From JACDER01 sp963717765 (GTDB lineage: Bacteria > Actinomycetota > Thermoleophilia > Gaiellales > Gaiellaceae), in assembly GCA_963717765.1 (NCBI GenBank), contig CAVQWX010000001.1, forward strand, positions 124,001 to 188,000: a stretch of 64,000 nucleotides of DNA. Reading direction: 5' to 3'. Position numbers and translations under genes: made by a program. Every line of letters starts with the position of its first letter. Position 1 is the stretch's first letter. The notes beneath the pieces are model-generated. The model saw nothing but the letters and a program-made list of their open reading frames with translations. It had not been told where the DNA came from and searched no databases. Shown piece after piece: positions 45,490 through 55,477 of this stretch.

Positions 45490-46403
45490 TGACCGACCAC
45501 ATCCAGACCGGCCGTCGGAGCGTCCGGCTCACGCATCCGGAACGCGTCCTCTTTCCAGGCGACGGCGTGACCAAGCGCGATCTCGCCCAGTACTACGTCG
45601 AAATCGGCAAGGTGATCGTCCCGCACCTGCGCGGCCGGCCGTTCACGCTCAAGCGGTATCCCCACGGCATTCGCGGCCAGGCGTACTTTCACAAGCAGGC
45701 GCCAAAGGGAAAGCCCCCATGGATTCCCACGCGCCGCTTCCTCACCTGGCCGCGAGCGGGTGAATCGCGCCTCGTCGACTTCACGCTCGTAAACGAGCCC
45801 GCCGCGCTCGTCTGGATGGTGCAGATGAACTGCATCGACATGAACGCCTGGTACTCGCGCGTCGACAAGCCCGAGCGGCCCGACTACGTCGTCTTCGACC
45901 TCGACCCGCCCGAGTCGCGGAACGGCTTCGTCCAGGCAATCCGCGTCGCACACCTCGTGCGTGAGGCACTGGAGCGGCTCGAGCTCCGCTCGTACGTGAA
46001 GACGAGCGGAGCAGACGGGATCCACGTGCTCGTGCCGATCGCGCGGCGCTCCTCCTACAAGCACACGTACGAGCTCGCGGAGCGCGTCTCTCGCGGGCTG
46101 GAGGCCGAGAACCCGGGGCTGGTCACTACGGAGTGGTTGAAGAAGAAGCGCCGCGGTGTGCTCGTCGACCACCGCCAGAACGGGCACGGCAAGACGATCG
46201 CGTCAGCGTACTCGGTGCGGCCGAAGCCGGGGGCGCCGGTCTCGACGCCGCTGCGCTGGGAGGAGCTCAGCGAGAACGTCCGGCCGCGAGACTTCGGCAT
46301 GCGCGAGGCGCTCGAGCGGGTCGAGCGGCACGGCGACCTGTTCGAGCCGGTGCTGAGGGGAGGCCAGGGCATCGCACGGGCCCTCCGTCAACTGCGCGGG
46401 TGA
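45489..46403 (+). CDS. Stand-alone LigD-type polymerase/primase domain
   Basis: A 304-residue protein matching only the primase-polymerase domain of bacterial NHEJ LigD: VRLTHPERVLFPGDGVTKRD, YYVEIGKVIVPHLRGRPFTL, catalytic acidic pair in VVFDLDPPE, SYVKTSGADGIHVLVPI and FLTWPRAGESRLVDF. No ligase, phosphoesterase or Ku gene is in the window. In mycobacteria such stand-alone enzymes (LigC-associated PrimPol/Prim-PolC) fill short gaps in excision repair using ribonucleotides, so a similar role is likely. Confidence 0.9.
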   Translation: MTDHIQTGRRSVRLTHPERVLFPGDGVTKRDLAQYYVEIGKVIVPHLRGRPFTLKRYPHGIRGQAYFHKQAPKGKPPWIPTRRFLTWPRAGESRLVDFTLVNEPAALVWMVQMNCIDMNAWYSRVDKPERPDYVVFDLDPPESRNGFVQAIRVAHLVREALERLELRSYVKTSGADGIHVLVPIARRSSYKHTYELAERVSRGLEAENPGLVTTEWLKKKRRGVLVDHRQNGHGKTIASAYSVRPKPGAPVSTPLRWEELSENVRPRDFGMREALERVERHGDLFEPVLRGGQGIARALRQLRG

Positions 46404-46502
46404 GCTGTGGCTCATCTCGTGCTCCAATCACGAGGGGCAGGGTTGGAGCCCCTTCGTTCCCCGACCTGGTCCCCGCTCATGAGCGGCAAAACCGCGGAGG
46501 CG

Positions 46503-48116
46503 CTAACACGTCGCGGGCACGCCGGGACCTGTGCGGGACAGCGACGGGATGCCATCCAGGTAGATATCGGCGCGCACGCGCGTCGGCCGGCAGGCCCGCT
46601 GCAGCGGAACGGCGATGTCGCGTACGCCACTTCCCGTGACGGTCGCGAAGAGGGCAAGGCCGGGCGGCTGAGTCCAGGCTCCCCGGCGGAGCGGCCGCTC
46701 ATAGCCGATCGCGCTCAACGCCGTCCCCGCAGGGAGGCCGGCCCAGGAGAGCCGCAGCCTCAGTCTCCCGCGGGCGACTCTGAGCCGGGTCACCGAGACC
46801 GTTCCCGTCGCCGGGGCGTGGTCCGGGAGCTTCCGGCCGAGGGTGAAGGCAGTCTCGAAGGAGACGGCTCGGTCAGCGAACTCGCGGGCGGTGGAGGCAT
46901 GTGCCGGGTCGTGCCGTTCGACCCAGGCCATGTAGCTCAGGTAGGTCGAGGTGAGAAGCCGCGTTCGCTGTGATGGCGCGGCGCCGCGGAGCAGCGCCCT
47001 GGTTCTTGCGAGCGAGGCGCCGGCGGCGGCCTGGCGCCCAAGCGCGACCTCGATCGCGCTCCTGAGCAGCCACAGGTCGGCGACTTTCGGGTTGATGGCG
47101 AGTGCGGCGCGCGTTGCCGCGAAGGCCCGGTCGTACTCGCCGCGGTAGAAGCTCGTCAGGGCCAGAATCGAGGTGGCGAGGATGTCGCGGCTGTCCAGCC
47201 GGTGCGCCTTCGCGGCGTCGAGCAGCGCCGCTGCCCACGACCTCCCGCCCAGGTCCGTAACCGCTCTCGTCACCGGGTAGTCCGGGTTTGCCGCAAGCAG
47301 TCGCGCCTGCGCTCGTCCCGAGAATGCCGTGGCGTAGTCGTCCGCCTTCGCAATGGCGGCGCCGTATTGCGTGAGCGCCTTCCGATAGTCCCCGCCGGCG
47401 GTCAGGACGGCGCCACGTGCGGTCGCCTGGATAGCGCTCCGGGGGGTCGACGGGATCGGGAGGAAGTAGATCCACGCCGCCCATCCGGCGGCGAACAACC
47501 CGACAACGACACCGAGACCGTACGCGGTCTTGCGGACCGGTCCCCCGACGACGAGCCCGAAGCCGACGAGGAAGATCGCCACGGCGAGCACCGCGATCAC
47601 GGTCGTGTACTGGGTCGAGCGGTCGTTCCAGGTGATGCGCGTCGTGGCGAGCGCGCGCTGCTCCAGCGTCAGACTCTGCGCCTTGAGCTGTAAGGCCGGA
47701 AGAAGTCTTTCCGCTCCCAGGTCGGGAACCGATTGCTGCGCCACACGAAGGTTTCCGGCAGTCCGGACCCTCGAGACCGGTACTCCCGCCGCTTCGCTGA
47801 GGCTCGGCGCCGAGTCGCTGAGCGGTCGGCGGAAGGGCAGGAAGGCGCGCTCGGCCTCCAGTTGGGGCGCGAGCCCCGCGACGGTGTCAGCGACGACGTT
47901 CGCCCGCATCGCCCGGACGGCCGTGCGGGTCGTCTCGCGTGCGGTATTGGACTCGTTGCTGCTCGCCTGTACCTGGAGAACGGCGAGACCCCCTCCCAGC
48001 AGGACGAGCGCGGCGAGTGTGACGGCCATCTGCTGCTTGAAGCGGTCCGGCTCTTCAGACCGTTCGTCCGGGCGTGGAGGGGCAGTCTCGTGCGTCTGCT
48101 CGTCGCGCCCGGTCAC
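46503..48116 (-). CDS. TPR-containing membrane protein, unknown
   Basis: GTG at 48116 (GTGA overlap with the upstream gene) gives 537 residues. Membrane segments at about 29-47 (AVTLAALVLLGGGLAVLQV), 162-185 (IAVLAVAIFLVGFGLVVGG) and 190-212; then TPR-like helices (DYRKALTQYGAAIAKADDYA, EYDRAFAATRAALAINPKVA), and a C-terminal beta domain ending with two cysteines (RACRPTRVRADIYLDGIP...). It is probably exposed outside the membrane. Function unknown; coupled to the next membrane protein. Confidence 0.72.
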   Translation of the reverse strand: MTGRDEQTHETAPPRPDERSEEPDRFKQQMAVTLAALVLLGGGLAVLQVQASSNESNTARETTRTAVRAMRANVVADTVAGLAPQLEAERAFLPFRRPLSDSAPSLSEAAGVPVSRVRTAGNLRVAQQSVPDLGAERLLPALQLKAQSLTLEQRALATTRITWNDRSTQYTTVIAVLAVAIFLVGFGLVVGGPVRKTAYGLGVVVGLFAAGWAAWIYFLPIPSTPRSAIQATARGAVLTAGGDYRKALTQYGAAIAKADDYATAFSGRAQARLLAANPDYPVTRAVTDLGGRSWAAALLDAAKAHRLDSRDILATSILALTSFYRGEYDRAFAATRAALAINPKVADLWLLRSAIEVALGRQAAAGASLARTRALLRGAAPSQRTRLLTSTYLSYMAWVERHDPAHASTAREFADRAVSFETAFTLGRKLPDHAPATGTVSVTRLRVARGRLRLRLSWAGLPAGTALSAIGYERPLRRGAWTQPPGLALFATVTGSGVRDIAVPLQRACRPTRVRADIYLDGIPSLSRTGPGVPATC

Positions 48117-48838
48117 GCCGAGAAGAAGACCGTCGAAAGAGCGCCGGTGACGGCAGCGAGGTACACGACGAGGCCCGATCCAATCGCGGCCCAGGCGAGC
48201 CACCGGCGGGTCGCCACCTCCGCGACCGTGTAGAGCAGGACGGCCACGATGCAGAGAAAGGCCCAGCGCGTCAGGTCGTTCACGCGGGCGCGGATATGGA
48301 CTGCCGCGGCTGCCCAGCGTGCCGGAGCAAGGTTGGCCGGCGAATCGAGTCCCGTCGATTGCTCGGTGGCAAGCGCGCGTGCGCGTGCGCGGTAGTCGAA
48401 CGGGCGGGGTGTCGCTGTCGGCTCGAGCAGGTCGGTCGCGATCGTGAACGGGCCGAACACACCCGCCGCCGCGGCTCTGCGGGTCGAGCCCACTCGAAGG
48501 GCGGCGGCCTCGCCGCGAGAGACGGCCGCCAGCTTTCCCGCGCCTTGCGCGGAGAGGTGTCGAGCCTCGCGGTCGAGTGCTGCGGAGACGGCATAGTCGG
48601 CGCGGTAGCGCTCGTATTCCTGCGCCTCCGCACCGACTCGTTGGGCCCTCTGGATCCTCGCCTGCTCGACCGACACCGTCTCGCCGATCGACTGACGGTC
48701 GTCGTAGGCGGCCGTGCTTCCGATCTGCGCCGCGCGCCATCCGAACCCGGCCGCGGTCACCGTCGCGAGCCCGATCAGAAACGCGATCGCCCAGTGAGCG
48801 CGGGTTCCCACGGCGCTATCTCCTTCTGCGCGGCTCAA
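48113..48838 (-). CDS. Membrane protein with helical loop, unknown
   Basis: A 241-residue protein with an N-terminal membrane segment at about 14-34 (HWAIAFLIGLATVTAAGFGW), a long charged helical outside region (about 40-180), and two segments at about 187-235 (WAFLCIVAVLLYTVAEVA, AWAAIGSGLVVYLAAVTGAL). First gene of a two-gene operon with the TPR protein; both repeat the same plan of helix, loop, helices, suggesting a complex. Confidence 0.7.
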   Translation of the reverse strand: MSRAEGDSAVGTRAHWAIAFLIGLATVTAAGFGWRAAQIGSTAAYDDRQSIGETVSVEQARIQRAQRVGAEAQEYERYRADYAVSAALDREARHLSAQGAGKLAAVSRGEAAALRVGSTRRAAAAGVFGPFTIATDLLEPTATPRPFDYRARARALATEQSTGLDSPANLAPARWAAAAVHIRARVNDLTRWAFLCIVAVLLYTVAEVATRRWLAWAAIGSGLVVYLAAVTGALSTVFFSA

Positions 48839-49127
48839 GATCGGCTATCTCGCAGTTGCGCGCGAAGCGCGGCACAGTGGTCGACCTTGCAATCGGTTGC
48901 CAATCGCCGCGATCGAACATGGGCGGGCCTAGTCTACGGCGACGCATGCGATCCCGACCGATGAACAGGCTCATGAACATGGCTCCGGCCGACGCGTCGG
49001 GAGACGCCCTTGCCGCTCGGGACGGTCAGACGGTCACCGCCGTGGTCGAGCCTGAGAAGTCCGCGAGCGCCGCGTTCCTGCCCCAGTTCGTTGTGCGTGG
49101 CCCGACCTTCGCCCGCATCCGCGTAAC
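48839..49127. other. Intergenic, nothing recognised
   Basis: 289 bases between divergent genes. Short frames exist (for example around 48946-49155), but their composition is not protein-like and no ribosome site supports them. Confidence 0.5.
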
Positions 49128-49163
49128 CGGAGACATAGTCTCCGCTTTCTGCTAGTCTCGACT
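49128..49163. promoter_or_regulatory. Palindromic operator region before the MFS-TetR operon
   Basis: CGGAGAC-ATA-GTCTCCG (49128-49144) is a perfect 7-bp inverted repeat, followed by TAGTC-TC-GACTA about 9 bp on. Both contain TAGTCTC. The region ends directly before the GTG start at 49166. A TetR gene is the second gene of the operon, so autoregulation at this site is a reasonable inference. Confidence 0.55.
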
Positions 49164-49165
49164 AA

Positions 49166-50689
49166 GTGGAGATAAGACCTCCGGATATCGCCCATGAGTC
49201 GCCGCGCTTCAAGTTGATCTTCGGCGCGCTCATGCTCGTCCTGCTGCTCGCGGCACTCGACCAGACGATCGTGTCGACGGCGCTGCCGACGATCGTCGGC
49301 GACCTCGGTGGCCTCCAGCACCTGTCCTGGGTCGTCACCGCCTACCTGCTCTCCTCCACGATCGCCGCGCCGCTGTACGGGAAGCTCGGCGACCTGTACG
49401 GGCGCAAGCGGGTGCTGCAGATCGCGATCGTGATCTTCCTGATCGGGTCAGCCCTGTGCGGGCTCGCACAGAACATGACGGAGCTGATTGCGTTCCGCGC
49501 CCTGCAGGGGCTCGGGGGTGGCGGGCTGATCGTGATCTCGCTGGCCGTGGTCGGCGATCTCGTCCCTCCGCGAGAACGCGGCAGATACCAGGGCTTCTTC
49601 GGCGCCGTCTTCGGGCTTGCCACGATCATCGGGCCGCTGCTGGGCGGGTTTTTCGTGGACAACCTCTCCTGGCGCTGGATCTTCTACGTGAACATCCCCC
49701 TCGGCCTCGCCGCGTTCGCGGTGATCGCGGTGGTCTTCCGCGCGCGCCAGAAGAAGCAGCGCCACAAGGTCGACTACCTCGGCGCCGTCGTCCTCGGCGG
49801 TGGGCTGTCCGCGGTCGTGCTCTTCACCAGTCTCGGCGGAACGACCTATCCGTGGGCGTCCGCTCCGATCATCGCCATGGCGATTGCGGCCGTCATGCTT
49901 CTCGCGGCGTTCCCGTTCGTCGAGCGGCGCGCGAAGGAGCCGATCCTCCCGATGGAACTCTTCCGAAACCGCACCTTCTCCGTGACGAGCGCGATCGGGT
50001 TCATCGTCGGGCTCTCCCTCTTCGGCTCGGTCACGTTCGTGCCGCTCTACCTCCAGGTCGTGAAGGGCGCGAGCCCGACGGAGTCGGGCTGGCTGATCAC
50101 GCCGCTGATGGGCGGGCTCCTGGTCACGTCCATCGTCAGCGGCAACCTGATCTCGAAGTACGGGCGCTACCGGATCTTCCCCATCGTCGGCACTGCCCTG
50201 ACCGCGGTCGGCATGTTCCTGCTCTCACGGCTGACCGTCGACACGTCGACGTGGACAGTCGCGATCTACATGATCGTGCTCGGCCTCGGCCTGGGGATGG
50301 TCATGCAGGTGCTCGTGCTGGCCGCGCAGAACTCGGTCGAGCACCGTCTTCTCGGCGTGGCCACGTCGGCGTCGACCCTCTTCCGCCAGATCGGCGGCTC
50401 GATCGGCGTCGCCGTGTTCGGCGCGATCTTCGCCAACCGCCTCGCGCAGGAGCTGGCGCAGCGGCTGCCGGGCGCCGCGCACATATCCACCGCCGCGACG
50501 CCGGCGATCGTCCGCCATCTGCCGGCCGCGGTCCACGGCCCATACGTGGCGGCCTTCGCCGCCGCGCTGCAGCCGGTGTTCCTCGCGGCCGCCTTCATCT
50601 CGGTGGCTGCCTTCGCGCTCACCTGGCTGCTTCGCGACGTGCCGTTGCGGCATACCTCCGGCGCCGAGCCGGAAGGAGCCGTCGGATGA
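49166..50689 (+). CDS. MFS drug exporter, DHA2 (EmrB/QacA) family
   Basis: A 507-residue protein with about 14 membrane segments. GTG start; LVLLLAALDQTIVSTALPTI is the family signature of the first helix, then WVVTAYLLSSTIAAPLYGKL, GDLYGRKRVL (motif A) and RALQGLGGGGLIVISLAVVG (motif C-like). Exports toxic compounds by proton antiport. The stop overlaps the TetR start by 4 nt. Confidence 0.93.
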   Translation: MEIRPPDIAHESPRFKLIFGALMLVLLLAALDQTIVSTALPTIVGDLGGLQHLSWVVTAYLLSSTIAAPLYGKLGDLYGRKRVLQIAIVIFLIGSALCGLAQNMTELIAFRALQGLGGGGLIVISLAVVGDLVPPRERGRYQGFFGAVFGLATIIGPLLGGFFVDNLSWRWIFYVNIPLGLAAFAVIAVVFRARQKKQRHKVDYLGAVVLGGGLSAVVLFTSLGGTTYPWASAPIIAMAIAAVMLLAAFPFVERRAKEPILPMELFRNRTFSVTSAIGFIVGLSLFGSVTFVPLYLQVVKGASPTESGWLITPLMGGLLVTSIVSGNLISKYGRYRIFPIVGTALTAVGMFLLSRLTVDTSTWTVAIYMIVLGLGLGMVMQVLVLAAQNSVEHRLLGVATSASTLFRQIGGSIGVAVFGAIFANRLAQELAQRLPGAAHISTAATPAIVRHLPAAVHGPYVAAFAAALQPVFLAAAFISVAAFALTWLLRDVPLRHTSGAEPEGAVG

Positions 50690-51315
50690 GCGCCACCGAG
50701 CGCCCCCTCCGCCGCGACGCGCAGCGCAATCGCGAGCGCATCCAGGCCGCGGCGCTGGAGCTCTTCGCAGAACGGGGAGTCGAGGTCACGCTCGACGACG
50801 TCGCCGAGCGCGCCGGCGTCGGCGTCGGCACCGTCTACCGTCGCTATCCGAACAAGGACGCGCTGCTCGACGACCTGTTCGAGGCCAGGATCGCCGAGCT
50901 CGCCGCACACGCGGAGGACGCGCTGGCCGACCCGGATGCATGGCAGGCGTTCATCGGTTTCCTCGGAAACGTGGCCGAGGGGTTCGCGCATAATCGCGCG
51001 CTCTCCACGCTGATCCTCCAGACCGATCGCGGGTCGCAGCGCGTGGCCATGGCGCGCGAGCGGATCGGCCCGGCGGTGGACGCGCTCATCGAGCGCGCGA
51101 AGGCGGGAGGCGGACTCCGCGCCGACTTCGACCATGCAGACACGCGGATGATCCTGGGGATGCTCGCCGCCGTCGCCGAGGAGACGCACGAGACCAGCCC
51201 CGACCTGTGGAGGCGCTATCTCGTCTTCGTGACCGACGGGCTCGCGACGAAGCGCGCGGCGCCGACGCCCACAGGCGTTCCACCGCCGCGGCGTCGTTCA
51301 GCAGAGCCGGGTTAG
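50686..51315 (+). CDS. TetR-family repressor
   Basis: A 209-residue protein. N-terminal HTH LRRDAQRNRERIQAAALELF then AERGVEVTLDDVAERAGVGV and GTVYRRYPNKDALLDDLF, typical of the TetR DNA-binding domain; the C-terminal helical ligand domain is less conserved. Coupled by ATGA overlap to the MFS exporter and probably represses it through the palindromes at 49128-49163. Confidence 0.92.
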   Translation: MSATERPLRRDAQRNRERIQAAALELFAERGVEVTLDDVAERAGVGVGTVYRRYPNKDALLDDLFEARIAELAAHAEDALADPDAWQAFIGFLGNVAEGFAHNRALSTLILQTDRGSQRVAMARERIGPAVDALIERAKAGGGLRADFDHADTRMILGMLAAVAEETHETSPDLWRRYLVFVTDGLATKRAAPTPTGVPPPRRRSAEPG

Positions 51316-51374
51316 CTTCGTCCTCACCGCTGGCCGAGGAGTCACGTGTCCGTGGCGGCTACAGTGGGCTCGGA

Positions 51375-51785
51375 ATGCGGGACCCGGATCTCGTCCTTGC
51401 CCAGACAATGTCGGCGCCGCCGCCCCTCGACGACGCGCGCAACTCGCTCGACTACTGGCAGCGCCGGCGGAAGGCCCTTCCGGTCTACCGGCGCTCCGCG
51501 AGGCGTGAGGCTCGCGAGATGGCCCAGCGCTGGGAGGAACGCGTGCTGGCCGCGAAGCAGGCGCGCTTCGAGGCGAGCCCGTTCGGGAGCTTCATGAGGG
51601 CGCTGGGCTTCACGAACGTGTGGCCGCACTGGGTGCGGCTCCGGCGGAAGGGGCTCTTCGCAGCGGCGTGGATGTTCGTCCCGCCGAAGCTGAAGCTCGT
51701 CGCCGGCGCCATTCTCGCGACGTGGCTGCTCGTTTCGATCTCGGCAATCGCCGTCGTCGCCTTCGTCATCGCCCAGCTGACCTAG
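51375..51785 (+). CDS. Small membrane-anchored protein, unknown
   Basis: A 136-residue protein from ATG 51375. N-terminal half is charged and helical (DYWQRRRKALPVYRRSARRE), and one membrane segment lies at the C-terminus (LVAGAILATWLLVSISAIAV then VAFVIAQLT). No family recognised. Neighbouring stop codons of this gene and the ABC remnant face each other. Confidence 0.6.
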   Translation: MRDPDLVLAQTMSAPPPLDDARNSLDYWQRRRKALPVYRRSARREAREMAQRWEERVLAAKQARFEASPFGSFMRALGFTNVWPHWVRLRRKGLFAAAWMFVPPKLKLVAGAILATWLLVSISAIAVVAFVIAQLT

Positions 51786-51786
51786 G

Positions 51787-52070
51787 TCAGCGCACGGCCT
51801 CCTCGGTCTCGGCGTCGAAGAGGCGGACCTTGTCGGGGCGCACCTCGAACGTGATGTCGTCGCCTTCGGAGACCTCCTCCTCGACCGGGACGAGCGCGGT
51901 GAGCGGAGTTCCCTCGCGCGAGGCGTGCACGAGCTTCTCGTTGCCGAGGTACTCGATCACCTCGATCTTCGCGCCGAAGCTGATCTCCGACCCTCCGGCG
52001 CCGTCCACGCGCATGTGCTCGGGCCGGAAGCCTGCAATCAGGACAACAGACTCGGCGGACCGGCTCTGTA
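51787..52070 (-). pseudogene. C-terminal remnant of a sugar ABC ATPase (UgpC/MalK-type TOBE region)
   Basis: The minus strand carries FRPEHMRVDGAGGSEISFGA, KIEVIEYLGNEKLVHASREG and FEVRPDKVRLFDAETEEAVR before a stop: the last 80-90 residues (TOBE/MOP regulatory domain) of carbohydrate-import ATPases. The nucleotide-binding domain is missing; upstream sequence passes directly into another remnant. No permease genes are near. Confidence 0.7.
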
Positions 52071-52084
52071 AGGACGATCCGGGG

Positions 52085-52986
52085 TCAGGCGAAGGCGAGG
52101 CCGACCGCGTAGGTGATGCCGCCGACGATCACGCCCGCCAGGGTCATCTCGAGCCCCGAGGCCCACCAGCTCCGCGCGTGAAGAGCGACTTCGCGGCTCC
52201 GACGACGAAATGCGCGAAGAGAGACACGATGCCCGCCACGATCACCGCTGTGGTCCCGAGCAGCCAGAAGAACGGGATCACGGGGATGATCGCGCCGACG
52301 CCGGTGGAGATTCCGCCGCGAACGACTGCTGGACAGGATGGCCCACCCGTTTCGCGCCGCCGAGCTCCTCCACCGTCAGCACGCGGAGCATCGCGTCGGG
52401 ATCCTTGGACTGCTCCTCGGCAATCGCATTCGCGGTCGCCTCGTCCATGCCCTTGAGCTGGTAGGAGAGCGCAAGCTCCTCCTTCTCTTCCTCGGGGTGC
52501 TCTGCGATCTCACGCCGCTCGCGGTCGATGTTCGCCTCTGCGATCGACCTCGGAGCGCTCCGCGAGGAACGCTCCTGTCGCCATCGAGAGCGCGGACGCA
52601 ACGGCGCCCGCCACCCCGGCCGTGAGGACGAACTCGGAACGGCCCGTCGCGCCCGAGACAGCGGAGACGATGCCGAAGACGGCGGCGAGACCGTCGTTCG
52701 CGCCGTAGATCGCGGGGGAGATGCATCCGGAGCCGCTCTCGTGCCGTGCCTGGAGCCTCGTCCACCATGACAGCCGAACCGAGCTCGGGTCCGGGATGGG
52801 AATGCCGAGCTCCGTCATTCGCGCCTCGAGCCTGCGCCGGTGCCCGCCCTCCGCCGCGGCCATCTTGCGCAGGATCTCGGCTCGTTGCGGGTCGCCTTCG
52901 CGCTGCGCGATCAGCTCGTACACGGCTCCGGCCTCGATCTCGCCGCGCCACGCTTGGAGCAGGCGGTCCCGGACGTCGGGCTCCAT
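52085..52986 (-). pseudogene. Ferritin-like plus VIT1/CCC1-type iron/manganese transporter, three frameshifts
   Basis: ATG 52986 opens MEPDVRDRLLQAWRGEIEAG and AVYELIAQREGDPQRAEILR (rubrerythrin-like domain), then YGANDGLAAVFGIVSAVSGA (VIT1 membrane part). Frames change near 52545, 52328 and 52180, with coding continuing as EEEKEELALSYQLKGMDEAT, GAIIPVIPFFWLLGTTAVIV and MTLAGVIVGGITYAVGLAFA before TGA at 52085. The full-length order of a membrane-bound ferritin/VIT1 protein is preserved, so the gene was inactivated recently or the sequence contains errors here. Confidence 0.7.
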
Positions 52987-52996
52987 CGGTTGTAGG

Positions 52997-53980
<984 letters not shown>

Positions 53981-53986
53981 GAGAAT

Positions 53987-54910
53987 TCAGCCCGCGCTCG
54001 AAGGCGCGACGTCCACCGACTGGCTCGTGGACTGGTTGTTCCTGCCGAAGGCCGTGATCGTCACCGTGTGCGGGCCGGGGCAGACGTAGGCGAACCGCAT
54101 CACGCCGTGAACGGGAGGGTAGCCGGCCTGCGCGCCCGGATTCTGCCCGTCGACTTCGGGCTCGACTGCGGTCGCGTTCTTCGTCCGGTAGCTGTACGAG
54201 AGGGTGACCGTGTCGCCCGAGGTCCCGCAGGAGGCGACGTCCGGCCCGTTGAACTCGAGGATCTGCGGCTTGGCGCCCGTCCCGCCGCCGGTCGACGTGA
54301 CCGTCGCCGACCTGGTCACCGACCCGTTGGCGCCGCCGACGTCGATCGTCAGGGTGTGCGGTCCAGGACAGATGTACGGGAACCTCATCGTGCCGCTGTG
54401 CGGGTCGTATCCCGCCTGTGCGCCGACCGCCTGACCGTCGATCTCGGGGTCGACCGTCGTCGCGTTTTTCGTCTCGTACTCGAAGGAGACGACGACCGTC
54501 TTCGTCCCCGTGCAGGCGACGCTTGCCGGGCCGCTGAAGGTGAGGACAACCGGCTTGCCCGTGGCACTGCCCGTGGAGGTGACGTTCCGGGTCTTGGTGA
54601 CCGTCTGGTTGTGGCCGGTCGCCGAGATCGTGAGCCTGTGCGGCCCAGGGCAGACGTACGGGAAGTTCATCGTCCCCTTGCCGGGTGGGTAGCCGGCCTG
54701 CGCCCCGACGGCCTGTCCGTCGATCTCGGGATCGACCGCCTCGGTGTTCTTCGTCTCGTAGTCGAACGAGACGGTCTTCGTCTCTCCGCCGGCGCACGAA
54801 ATGCTCGAGGGGCCGTCGAACGTGACGATCTCCGGCGACTTCTTCGAGCCGCCGCAGCCGGCGGCCAGGCCGAGCGTGGCGAGCAGGACTAGGAGGGGCG
54901 CGCGTCCGAT
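53987..54910 (-). CDS. Lipoprotein with three tandem repeat domains, unknown; start codon unclear
   Basis: In frame to a stop at 53987 are a signal/lipobox segment (LLVLLATLGLAAGCGG) and three homologous domains of about 90 residues. Each has F-x-GP near its start, a Cys, Y-x-TKN, PExDGQ, GAQAGY, then M-x-FxYxCPGPH-x-x-TI (for example TMRFPYICPGPHTLTIDVGG). Each repeat holds two Cys, suggesting a disulfide-stapled beta-sandwich like PKD/Ig folds. No ATG, GTG or TTG lies between the upstream in-frame stop and the signal sequence; ATC at 54910 is used here only as a placeholder. Confidence 0.65.
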   Translation of the reverse strand: MGRAPLLVLLATLGLAAGCGGSKKSPEIVTFDGPSSISCAGGETKTVSFDYETKNTEAVDPEIDGQAVGAQAGYPPGKGTMNFPYVCPGPHRLTISATGHNQTVTKTRNVTSTGSATGKPVVLTFSGPASVACTGTKTVVVSFEYETKNATTVDPEIDGQAVGAQAGYDPHSGTMRFPYICPGPHTLTIDVGGANGSVTRSATVTSTGGGTGAKPQILEFNGPDVASCGTSGDTVTLSYSYRTKNATAVEPEVDGQNPGAQAGYPPVHGVMRFAYVCPGPHTVTITAFGRNNQSTSQSVDVAPSSAG

Positions 54911-55476
54911 CCGGCGATTTCTAGCAGGTCGTCATGACTGCATTCCCGGGCGAGGTCGCGCGGGGTCTTGCCGTCGTCGTCGGCCGCGTCCCAGTCGGCT
55001 CCGTGGGCGACGAGCGCCTCGATGATCGCGGCGTTTCCGTTGAATGCCGCGGAGTGGAGTGGCGTGCCGCCGCCTTCGGCGGGTGCGTTCACGGGGGCGC
55101 CGTGCCGGAGGAGCGTCTTGACCGTGCGCAGGTCCTCGGCGCCTTCGGATGCGACCGCGCTGTGCAGCGGCGTCACCTTGACGAAGTGGTGTCGCGACAC
55201 GGTCGCCGGGTCGGCGCCCTGTTGGAGCAAGGCCTCGGCGGCGTCGGCCCGGCCGAAGAACGCCGCGAGGTGGAGCGCCTGGAACCCGTCGGGCGACCAC
55301 GCATCGATGAGGGCCGGATCGGACGCGAGCAGCTCCTGCACACGCTCGGTGCGCCCGACCGCAGCCGCCTCGAAGAGGTCGAGCTGACGGCTCTCCGCCA
55401 GCAGCTCCTCGGCGTCGGCCGTGCGGCCTTCGTAGAGAGCCTGCAGAAGAGGCGAAACGTCCGATCGCTTCGACAT
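54889..55476 (-). CDS. Ankyrin-repeat protein
   Basis: A 195-residue protein with about four ankyrin repeats: GFQALHLAAFFGRADAAEAL, KVTPLHSAVASEGAEDLRTV, GGTPLHSAAFNGNAAIIEAL, DDDGKTPRDLARECSHDDLL. No signal peptide, so cytoplasmic protein-protein contact is expected. It is transcribed away from marR across the 30-bp operator gap and overlaps the following lipoprotein's 5' end by about 20 nt. Confidence 0.85.
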   Translation of the reverse strand: MSKRSDVSPLLQALYEGRTADAEELLAESRQLDLFEAAAVGRTERVQELLASDPALIDAWSPDGFQALHLAAFFGRADAAEALLQQGADPATVSRHHFVKVTPLHSAVASEGAEDLRTVKTLLRHGAPVNAPAEGGGTPLHSAAFNGNAAIIEALVAHGADWDAADDDGKTPRDLARECSHDDLLEIAGSDARPS

Positions 55477-55477
55477 A

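Noticed and set aside
49456..51315. Long plus-strand frame spanning the MFS 3' end and TetR
   Set aside because: Only the TetR part from 50686 is coding; the upstream part is an out-of-frame reading of the MFS gene.
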